From Leptodactylus fallax (taxonomy: Eukaryota > Chordata > Amphibia > Anura > Leptodactylidae): DNA of 64,000 nucleotides. The translations under genes were made by a program, and so were the position numbers. Under the pieces are notes generated by a model. The model ran no database searches and was not told the origin of the DNA. It saw only the letters and a program-made list of their open reading frames with translations. This document shows positions 38,601 to 50,600 of this stretch, in pieces. Within the stretch, counting starts at the first letter, position 1. Each line of letters starts with the position of its first letter. The DNA lies in assembly GCA_947044405.1 (NCBI GenBank), contig CAMRHE010000068.1, positions 181,001 through 245,000 of the forward strand, given 5' to 3'.

Positions 38601-41600
38601 GAGACGTACTAGTAATATTCTTAGTGACACGAAAATGGATGGCTTGTTACAGAAGAGAGCGCTGACACTCTGTAACGTACTAGACATGATCATGAAGGTG
38701 TCTGGTCATGTGCAGCAAACTGTGAACAGGACATTGGGGTGGGATCTGTGCCCGGATATAAGGCCTCAACCAAAAATCTCAGATTTGCATTTAAGACGCT
38801 GCTGGGGTCAACAACCTTTGGCACTCTAGCTGTTAGCAAACTACAACTCCCAGCATGCTTACTTGCTCAGCAGTTCTTGGAACTCTCCTAGAAGTGAATG
38901 GAGCCTGCTGGGGGTTGTAGTTTCACAAGGAGTGCTGATGGTTACTGCCCCCGGGCCTAGTCGGAAACCTCTTGTCATCCCTGCTCCCTTCCGCCTCACT
39001 ATAGAAGGGGGCCAATTTATATTATTTTCTTACAGAGACCCCCATCAGACAGCCGGACCCCCCTCCTGCCGCCATCTTACCTTTGCTGTATCGGCAATTT
39101 CTTGAATTCCCTTGCTGCTGGCTTGCTTTATTATAGGAGTGATTAGGCCTCGGTCTGTTGCCACGGCGATAGAGATGTCTATGGACTCCAACTGGCTGGG
39201 GCCTTCACCATTCCAAGTGACGTTCACCTCAGGAATTTGCTGGGGATGGGAGGAAAGACGTCATTTACATGGTGTCCATGAAGAGTCACAGCTACTAGAC
39301 TATGCTAGGTCCTGTTCACATTACGCTAATGGTGATGTATAGGCTGCGAGAAGCTCATGACAGGTACGTCAAACAGAGGCCTGTGATGGATGGTCTACAG
39401 CGGCATCCATTACCAACGGGTATTCAATCTTTAGGCCTCTGTAAGGCAAATGGAAACACTAAGCATGTACGCCAAGAGCTTTCCTGCCCAAGCAGACATC
39501 AAAAAATGTAATGTAAACACAGCCCTAGTGATAAATACTGGAGAGACAGCTTAAAGGGCACATACACATTGGCATTAGCTTGGCTTACTATTAGTCTTTT
39601 TAGTCATTCTGACTAAACTAAGAAACTCTGCCCATATCCTTGATGAAAACTATCTTATCGTTTTGTGTTTACAGCTCTTATGCAACAAATATGTCCCCAT
39701 GGTTACAGACTACAAGCAAACCCTGTGTAGTCTGATCCTGGTTATCTAGTTAAAAGACCATAGTTTTGTGGTAAGAAACCCCCTTAAAGGAGTTTTCTGT
39801 GACTTTTTAATTGAGGACTTATATAAAGTGCGTATTGGCTCGTTAAAGCGGCAGCGACAGAAGGCATAGACACTAAACAGTTGATCGGCTTGGGACCTGG
39901 GGTGTGGGACCCCCGCAGATCTTTACTGATGAACTACCCTAAGGATAGGTCATCAACTATTCAGCCTGGAAAACCCCTTTAAAGGGTTGTATAGTTTAAA
40001 AAACTCATTTTCATACACCCTATTAGGAAATTCTGAGTTAAAGGGATCTCCAATCCCGATCTTTAACTCTTGGTTAGAGTACAGAGTGGCAACAAAGAGT
40101 GTCTCTTTCTCTGCAGGACCTGTCCTGTCCTACACAGACAACCCACTGATATGAATGGACACTGTGTAATGCTTCATTTTTCCTGTGGTGGTGCTGCAAG
40201 GAAATTGCACACTAGGTTACCCCACAGATTACAGCTGACCAATGTCTGTCCCAGTATGAGGACACTTTGTGATATGCATTTTGTAAGGGGACCCACTTTA
40301 ACAAATAGGGAGTGCCAAGCCAACAACCCCTTTTAAAATGACCTTCGACCTCCTACACCTCTTTGCATCCTTCAATAGGTGCCTCTATACTGATTCCCAC
40401 GCAGTTGGAATTTTTTCTCTAGCCTCCACTGTTCCCGAGCAATCAATGCTTTTAGTTTCAGCACAGTTATGCTGACTACAGTTAGGTGGGCGGTCCTAGA
40501 CTGAAGCAGGTAGTCTGGGACCACCCACCCAACAATAGAGAGCATACCTGTGCTGAAAATAACAATGCTGATTTCTCAGCAACGGTGGGGGCTAGAGAAA
40601 AAATTCCAAGTGTGCCGGAATCAGTGCAACAGGGCCGGTTGAAGAGTGCAGATTTGGAGGTGGTGAAAGGTCTACTTTAAGTGACAACCCACAGGCTTTG
40701 GCAGTTAGCAGACATCTGACTGTCGGATTAGTCCAGGAAAAACATCCATAGGACAGTAGATTTTTTCCAGTCTGAGCTCAGTTTACAAAGATAAGCGTTG
40801 CCAGAAGGATTCTGGCATCTGCTTATCATTCCAAACATACACATTGGCCAACACCGGTTCAGCTGGCGGTTACGTCTTGTCACACAATTCAGGGACTGCA
40901 TTTTTGACACATCCCTGAGGCATGAGGTACACTAAACCTCACACCTCAGCCCTACATATTTCACGAAACAAACCGAATGCAACCGAAAACCTATAAAACG
41001 TGTTTTACAACAGCAAGGTCTGTACTATAGAGCGCTGCGCTGGCGACTTCCTCTCCGATACAAACCGCAACATATGGACAAATCCCTGTCCGCAGCGTCT
41101 GTGATACGGGAACAGCAGAGGGGTAGAGTGCGGCTGACACGGAGTGAGCGAACAAAAGAGCAAGTCAACTGGAACTCCCCAAAGATTAAGTTTTAGAAAT
41201 GAAAATAATGGCAGAAGGAATCCATTTGTTTCCTCCAGACTGTCAAATGCCTCATGTTGGCAAAATTAATTTTCCTACCCAGTACACACGGGCAGAGGAG
41301 CCGCGCTGTCCTGGCACTCATTAGCCGGCTGCTAGCGGAGGGGCGGAGGGGGCCGAGAGCTGCTGTGAGGAAACGCTCTACATGTGCTCAATATCCGCCG
41401 CTACCCGGAGGGAGCGGCCACCTTGTGCGTCTACTACAACTCCCACAATCCGCAGTTATAAAGATGGTTCCGCTCCACGGGTCATAAAAGGGGTAAATCA
41501 GAAACAGGTGAGGGTGCTGGAGGCCACGGTGCACGGCGGGGCGGCTATATATAACCGTATCTAAGCGTATACGTATACAAAGTAATAATACACACACATA

Positions 41601-44600
41601 CACATAGTGCGGGAGACTTATCAGGCCTTGTATGTCGGTTTTCTGGGTTGACAAGGCAAGAAAAAGTTGCAAATTTTTGCACAAAAATTTGCAACTTTCT
41701 TCACCACTTTCCTGGAAGGGGAGCATGGTGTGGGGGCGACTAGTAACCCAAGCAGATTTAGGATAATTTACACCCGTTTCCCAAGTTCTCGTATATTTCA
41801 GTGCAGGTGCAAAGCACGGCGGAGGTGCACCCTCTGCCCATGCTGGGACTATGAAGACCTCTCCAGTGTATTCATACAGCGTATACACACCTACTCAATA
41901 TGTTCATAGCTCACTGCGCACTGCTGGAAAATATCACTTCTGTCCCAATTTACACTCTCCAGGGTAAAGGAAGAGATCTGGGCTGCTGTATGTAGGGACC
42001 TGTAGATCTACTATAGCTGATCCTGCACAAACGCTGTCAAATTGATGCATTGCTGGGAAATGTCCAGGGAAGGGAAGAGATAAGTGAGCTGAGATCTGGG
42101 GTGCTGTTTGTAGCATTGAGTACCACGGCTATAGCCAAAATGGAAACAATCTCTGGTTTGTAGCGTTGTGTCCATTTTACTATCCATATCAGTTCTGTGA
42201 GCTCAGGACAAGTGAAGCGCCTGCAAACAGCAGCCTAAATCTCAGCTTCCTGGATGATGTGTATGTAAGAAGGGAAAACTGGCTTATACCTGGTCATATC
42301 TGAATGGGAGCAAAAGTGCAGGTAGGAAAAGGCGAGGATAGGGGTCGGGTTTATGACTGATCTTTTGGGTCACAGTGTTTTTTATGCAAATTTTGCATAA
42401 CCACGCCCACCACCGGTTAACACGTCACTTGAATACCCCGCCTGAAGTGTGGGATGTATTATTTTGCCTCCATATAGCAGCTGCTGCTTAAGGCCTTGGC
42501 CTTAGGCGGGGTTTACACGTTGTGAACACCTCAGGGCTCAGGAGTGCCCACCTCGGTTGCAACATGTGAACACAGTCCAAGTCTGCACCATACGCACGGA
42601 TATACCGTGCTGCATCAGGAAGCGGTAATTGCTGGTGACAGGTGCACTGTATGTCAAGAAGATGTCCATGTGATCTTTAGGGAGGCGAATGCTCCGCGAG
42701 GCTGGAAGGTGCCTGATGTAATACACTGCAGCACATCATTATGACTCCATCCACGCTCTGCCCTGTTCACACACTCCTCATGTGCCCCGGTCACCGGCCC
42801 TGCACACACTCTGCAGATTCTGCAAACTTTCCTATCTCCTCCAGCATGGGGTGCACCGCCCAGTAGTATGTGCAACATGCTGCACGTGCATCAATGCAAC
42901 ACATCTCTGCAAATTTTGTTGCAGATTTATTTCAGATTTTGCTGAAAAATTTATTTGGAAAATTGTTACATGTGGATGAAACCTAAAAGTCCTTTAACTT
43001 AGCATTAAAGGGGTACTCCAGGCTTATATATTGGCAACCTCTCCTTAGGATAAGTCATCAACTTAATTTGGGGGGAAGTTGATAACCAGGATCCCCACTG
43101 ATCGGCTGATTGAAGAGACTGCAGCATTCAGGTGAGTGCTGCAACCTCTTCACTGAATACTAAACACAGCGCCATACATTGTTTAGTGGCTGTGCTTGGT
43201 ATTACAGCTCAGCCCCCTAGGACTGAGCTTCTGCTGTACCATGTGACTGATGAACGTGATGTCATCGGCACAGGGAAGAAGCCAGGGCGCTATTAAACAG
43301 CTGAACGGCGGGGGTCCTGTGTGTTGGATATTGGATATATTGGGTATTAAATCATAGAAAACACCTTTAAGGAGGGTTTCCCACTATAGATACTCAGCCT
43401 CTATCCACAGGATAGATGATAAGTGTCTGATCTGTAGGGGTGCAACTAATGGGACCCCCTGCGATCAGGAGAATGGGAACCCCCAAGTTCCATGTGAATG
43501 GAGGGGTGGTGTGCATGCATGACCAACACTTGTATAGGACTGCCGAGACGTCAATTTCTAGCAGTCCTACAGGTGTGAATGGAGTGGTAGTCAAGTGTCC
43601 GCCATGGCGTCCATTCACACTGAGCACTCCGGGGAAGTCATGAAACCGCATTCTCCTGATCACCGAGTAAAGGTATTTAACCCCTTCACTGACCGCCCTG
43701 ACAGGGAGGACATACAAGATACATCCTTGCTACTATCTCCGGATGTATAGCAGCTAGAGCGGCAATCCCAGTACCACTTTAAAGCTGAGATTCACATGCA
43801 ACGCTAAGCAGGATACAAGTGGCGAATTGGCAGAATTTTGGATTAAAGAAGTTTTTCTGTAATATATCACAGATTGCATATTGTCCTGAGCTGTCCATCT
43901 CCAACTACAACTCCCAGCATGTGGTGACAGTCACAGATCTTGGATCCACGGTCCCATATCAGGCAGAACAAACTTACTTTTAGAGTGACGGCCGTGGCTT
44001 TGATGATGAAATCGTTCACAGAGACCTTAATATTATCTGAATTGGGGAAAAAGAAAGAAGGAAAATGTGTTAGTGATGTCATCAGTGATCTCTAGACCCC
44101 GTGATGTAACAGCCGGAGGCCGTAAGGTCTTACACGCTCCTAGTCCAGCGGGTACAGGCTGGCTCACCTCGCCCATAAAGTACACAGAGATCTATCAAGG
44201 TAATGAATCGGGTCACCCGTTTATTAGGCATTAGTCATGGTATGGCTTTTATTAGCCCCTGGTTTAAAGCATCTCATGTATACGGGGTGCAGGCCGCCAT
44301 TATGGAAGCCAGTGCAGCTAGACATAGTCCTATGTTAAAGGGGTTGTGGAGAGTTCCTAGAACAGCGCCACCCATGTCCACAGGTGCCCTTACCCTTCAT
44401 TAGAGCTGAGATGTGATATCAGACACAACCTATAGACAGGGGGTGGCGCACTTCATAGGGGGGGAAAAAAAGCAGGCTTTTTTTTTTTTATAATCCTGAA
44501 GAGCCCCTTTAACACCATCCTTAAAAAAATCTCCACAATTACTTCTGGTGCATTTGCTTGATGAAAAGAATGCAATGAATGCAGTAAAGACTGACACACA

Positions 44601-47600
44601 CACAGAATATAACCCACACCTTCACCCTAATGTAATAACAAATCACAGTGTAGATTCATAAATCTTAGTTACTCCCCCTCCCACCCTGACTACAATGTCC
44701 GCCATTACTGGTTGTCAGCAGGTATCAGGTAGGAGTTGCTCAGGTGAGTGATACACAAGAGATATAAAGAGATGGTGTGTTTCTAGAATAGTGGGGTCTG
44801 TCTTCGAGATCCTGAATAAAGAGGCCACTGCGCTGATTTGGTGCTGCAAACCATTTTAGGAACAGGGCTGATCAGCTGACTGATTCGCGCCGCGGGTTCT
44901 GCGGGACGCTGATTTTTTTAGTACTCTGCTTCGATCTCTGCCTCCCCTTGATAACATTGTGAGGCAGATTCAGGGAGGAATTTGGAGCTGATTTTGAGGC
45001 GGAATATGTGTCAAAATCCAAATGGAAATTCCCTCATGTGAACACACCCCGATGATGAGGAGTAATCTTGTGTTACTGCCTTGGAAACATTACAGTTTGT
45101 TACGTAAAAAGTGACCCGCGGCGTCCAGCGGCGGCAGCGGAGGGGTTAATCCTGTAATCTCTAATCTCTACAGAAGAGAACATTGCTTGGTCCGGTTACA
45201 CAATACTGATTTAATAATCTCCTGTCCTCTCTCTCTCCCTCTACCAGCCCGCTCTGCTGTGCACATCCTGCCCCTGCCCGTGCCCCCTGCCCAGGAAGTG
45301 CGGCTGCCAGCCCCCGGCGGGTGGGAAGCCCTCTTTATTTAGGAGCTGTCACCCCGGAGCCAGTGACCTGTTCAGGAACACTGATAAATGACTGCGGGGG
45401 CCCGGGGAGCCCGGAGAAGGTTTGTAGGCGCTGCCAGCGGGGTCTATTCAGTCACCAGGAACAAAATCGCCTCCTTTTAACCCCTTAAGGACCGAGAGTG
45501 TTTTTGTTAGCTTGTTTGTTTTTGCCTGTTCATTCTGTTTTTGTGTAACTTTGATTATATAAATTGATTTACTTTAAAAAATAAAAAAAATATATATATT
45601 TTTTTTGTAATTTTTGCATTATGACTGGACCCCAAGTGGTGAAACACTTAAGGGATAAATGTTGTTAATGGGAAAACAAATTTAAGGCCACACGTTGCGA
45701 AATGCAGAAAAAACTGTGTTTTAATTTTTGCCGCCCCCTCATACAAGTCTATGGAGAAAAAACATAAATTTTTTGAAACCGCAAAATTTTTTTGAACGTA
45801 ATACGTGGAAGAGATTAAATACAGTTTCATTCACTTTTTCGGGACTACGGATTTTCCGCTGCCTCTCCGCAAATGCAGAGAGAAAAATATTAATCTCGTC
45901 CCAACCTATCAGAAAATACGCTAAAAAAAAAAAAATACCTCAGCCGGGCCACTCATAAGTGTTCCAGCCTCGTCCCTTCCCTATGACAGCATGTTCATTG
46001 GTCACATGACACAGCAGAAAAGTGAATAGGGCCAAGCTGCAATACCAAGCACAACCACTGTCTATGTACGGCGCTGTGCTTGGTATTCAGTGAAGAGATT
46101 GTGGCGATCATCCGAATTCTGAACTGTGGGGGTCCTGAATGTGTCACAAGCAATTTAGGAAATTGTGTTGAAATGATCCCACAGTGTGAACACACCCATA
46201 GGCTAAGACTCTACGCGTCGGTCTGCGGAGGACATCCCTGCCCATGGCAGAGCTTTCAGATGCAATTCTTAAGCACCTGGCCCAGATTGCATTGCAAAGG
46301 CTCGAACACGTGGCGATAATTGCTATGCGGCGTGTTCGAAACCCCCAGTGCAAGACACTTTCGGCCACGCTATGTTAGGCCTAGTGCAGGGCCTATGGGG
46401 GCGGAGCATGGCACAAGCCAGGAGCCATGCCCCGACCCCTTGGGCCCTGCACCAAGCATAACACAGTATACGACTTTCACTCGGAGCCTTCCTTTAATTT
46501 TGCGTCCCTGTAATCCGAGGGGAACGTCACTGGTTCTGATCTGATGCCTCACCTTTCGGGAATGTGTTTTGCCCACACGGCGGAGGAATGTTGCGGGGTG
46601 ACGGAATAGGATTTCCCTGCAGTTTCCGCAGTTTCATCTCTTATTACACCTCCCAGCTCCATGGAGTCTGGGAACATTGGCTGCGTCCCATGCTTGGTGA
46701 CCAAATACGTTGCGTATTTAGGAAAATAGCCGCATTTAAAGCTTCCATTAGCAGCGAGGTCGAGCCCTGAGCCGAACGCCATGGATTACACAAGCACATT
46801 AAACAGACCGATTTCTATTAATCTGATGGATTACAATGTATACGGACACATCTGTATTAATATTAACCCATTCTGCACTGCTGATGCATTAAAGGGGAAG
46901 TTTCCCAATCTTAGTGGCTAAAGAAATGTGTATATTCCCTTAGCAATACGTTCCTCTAACCTTAAAGGGGAAGTCCAGCCAGAAAATGACCTTTACCTAG
47001 ACATGTCACAGGCCACACGGGTGGGTAGGTGAATGGGCATCACCTACAAAAAGTCTTGTCAGACTCTCACAGTGAATACAAGGTCAAGTGACTGTCTGTA
47101 ATTGGCAGGTTTTGGTCTAACAATGCAGAGCAGTGGGGGAGAGCTTCTGCTGTAACAGGTTGCCTTACAGCCAGAGCCGATCTTGAATTTGTATGAAAGA
47201 AGGGGGCAAAATGGCTGACAGGACATATAGAGAAGAATTCTTACAGCTTTGACGGGAATATAAGACAGGATAGGATCAAAGTGAAGGAGAACAGGAAGAA
47301 GGAAGTGCCCCTTTACCGCAGTCCATATAAACCCCCATTGGTCATGTGTAGAAATCACTCTTTTAAAGGCATTCATGTCACATGTCTATAGGTTGGATCT
47401 ACATGACTGTCTCATGTCAGGGGCACTTGGCGCCACATCGAGCTAGACACAGATAGGACTCCCCTCCCTTCAAGGCGAAGGCTCCAGAGCCCGCTCACTG
47501 ACCTTTGGCCAGCTCCTTCCTCAGTTTGAGAACCGCTCCAAGGTCGCAGTCTGTGGTGGCGTAGGCATGAGGGATGGTGGATTTAGATTCTGTTAACCTC

Positions 47601-50600
47601 TTGGCGATAACCTTTCGGATGTTACTGGTTGGTATTTCAGTAAACGTCCCCTGGAAGCAAATACAAGTGCATGAATGATAATATATTCACAAGCGGCAAA
47701 AACTTCACTGTAGCGGACGCCATACTCTGTATGCAAGCGATACCTCCGGCAAAACTACATTTAAAGGGACGGTGAAAGCTGGCGATAGGAAAGGAGAAAG
47801 ATATAATCACTGGTCCGCTGTGCTGAGACTAGCCACAAGCTGTAACAGCAAGAAAATGCGCCGCCATGCAACTTTGACGTGAATTTTTTGCTTTTTACGC
47901 TTTCTTTTTGACTTCTGTATTGCCTAGACCTCATGGGCATTGGACGCAGCAGGTCAACAGGGCAATAGTCTCCACCTATCCACCCCATACTTAGACAGAC
48001 CTCCACCAATAAGCATTTTACAGCACGCCATAAAGCAATACAGCGTAAACGCCTATTTTGGAATAAGCATGCTGCAAAACTAGGCATCAAATATTGATTT
48101 TATTATAGATTTTGACTCCTTACCGGCGCTAGGGGCTTTCCAGGGATGGACATTGGAGGTTCTGATGGGCGCTGGAGGCCCAGTGCTGGAGGTGCAGGCT
48201 TTTGGTGGGTTACTGGGGCTACTGGTTGTACAGTAGGTGTTGGCGGTGCCACTCTGGCCACTGTGTCGTCCTTTTGTGATACAACTCGTAGAGCGTCCCT
48301 GTAAAAGACAACACAACTCAGTAAATTTAATAGGATTAGACAGTTCAACATCTTTGTAGCTCCAGTGCACATGTACGGACATATGAATGATAATTAAAAG
48401 GGAAGTCTCACTTCCTTAAAGGGAGTCTGTCACCAGAACCCAGCATATCAATCCAGCCTGCATATAGATAGGTTAGGGTCACCTGAACCAGATGGCGTTC
48501 CCCCCTTGTGAATCTGTGTCCCCATTGCCGAGATATCGCTGTTTTTGTCCATATGCAAATGAGCTCTTTGGAACAATGGTGGCACCCTTGTTGCTCTAAA
48601 GATGGCGATATCTCGATAACAGAGGCAGCGATTCACAAGGGGAAAATACTGTTTGATTCAGGTGACCCTAACCTATCTATCAGCGGGGCTGGGTTGATAT
48701 GCTGGGTTCTGGTGACACACTCCCTTTAACAGGGGTTGCCCACAAATGCAACTTATAAGCCATCATGTCCGCTTGATAGAACCCCTACGATTATGAAAAT
48801 GGTCCAGTCTGAATGGAGGGCTGGTTTGCCAGACATGTTGCTGCTCCATTCATTTCTAAGGGACCGTCACTAATGTACAACTCTCTATCAGTCCCATAGA
48901 AGTGAACAGAACTGTGGTCATTCATGTGCGGGGTCCCCCATTCTCATGACCGCAGGGGGTCCCAGTGTATTAGTGGAAAAACCCCTTTAATAAGAGTGAG
49001 ACATCAGCAAACAGCTGATGATGTCATCAGAAACTCATTTTACCTGCAGTGGCTACTAGAGGAGAGAAGTAGTATTACATACTGCTAATTAAAGGGGATT
49101 ATATTAAGATCTGTCCTTTATCAATATCAGATTAGTGGGGGTCATCCACTGGGCCCCTTAAGGATTAACTGTTTGAAGCAGCATTTGCAGTGCTGGGCCT
49201 CTTCACTGAATACAAATCACAGTGCCTACATTGTATAGTGGTTGTGCTTGGTATTGCAGCTCAGCCCTATTCGTTTGAATGGGACTGAGTTGCAAACAAA
49301 CCATTGGATGAATGAACACGGAAGCAACGTTGACCTGGCCACCACTGCCGATTTGAGCAGCTGATCTGTGGGGGTCCCAGGTGGCAGATCCCCACCAATC
49401 AGATATTGATGACGTATCCTAAGGATGGGTCCTTAAAATAGACAGACGGGGCGGGAGATGCAACATTTTACGTTATTATTCACACCCAAATTCCTGAATT
49501 GCAGATCTGTCCAAATATTTAATGGTTCATCCCCCACCTTAATGGCAGCGCCATAGCAGGTCACATGACCAAGACAACCTCCCATTCACTGACAGCAACC
49601 AGAGATCCTGCAAACGGAGCATTGATCGAGGAAGAATATCCATAAATGTTCGTCATACAATGTGTAAATCTTGTTTGCTGAATCGGTACTATGATGAGCA
49701 TCTATATCTGACACGTCTGGCGCCTCGCCCGGCCGCACATCTGGGTCGTTCGCCCTTTGTACCTTTTCACTCTTCCGTCTGTGTATGTAAATCTGCAGCG
49801 TTATTTACAGATCCTCGTCTTGCACTTCGCTTTTCGGATGTGGAACGCTAAAAAGACGATTCATTTGTCAGAAAGCGAAGGGAACGAATCTGAGATTTGG
49901 TACAAACACACTGCCATCTGCAGGTGATGGGGGGAAGCGCATGCGACTTACATTCACAGACTGAAGCAGAAGGAGGAATCGATGGACAACTCGTTTACAA
50001 CGTGTATAGATTTTCAATGCCTCTCCTGCATGTACCAAGCAGAACGGACCGCTAGACATGTCCGGCGACAGGCACCGGGTCAGTGGAGAGCTCAAATCCT
50101 ATTTACTTGAAGACATTGGTGGCGTCCCTAAGAACGGGCCATCAGACCATGAAAGAGAATGTGGCTGAGCTGCAATACCAGCCACAGCCTGTGGACAGAA
50201 GTGGCACTATGTCTTGAAGCAGCCATATTTATTGAACGGATCGTCTTTTCTTTTTGGAAGTATAGAAACGAAAGGCTGTATATGCCCACACATCACAGGC
50301 AGCCCCAGACAGAAGACACCACCAGCCATATATTGTTGCATACCGCCATGTTCTGCGGCCCTTTAATTACACAGATTCTCGCTCCTCTCCGCTGGTTCAG
50401 TCCCAGTGTCACTTTAATGATGTCACGTGCGGGATGACATGGGGGGATCCATTGGTCAAACTTGTCCCCTATCCTGTCAATAAGGTACAACCCCTTTAAG
50501 GGGACCTTTCACCACCTCCACCAACTCTTTGCATTCCTTAATAGTCACTGTTCCACTGAGTAAACCAGAAAGTAAACAGAAATGTGTTCCTTAAAGGGGA

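Larger units (their letters stand above)
29897..39080 (-). other. PDHX intron 9
   Basis: 9184 bp with GT-AG ends. It holds a family E left end (29944), the 30-bp and 97-bp arrays, both palindromic repeats, the Tigger-like element and a hAT-like copy. The stretch 30110-35000 has only short frames and no recognised element. A GC-rich patch lies at 30840-30960. Confidence 0.85.
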
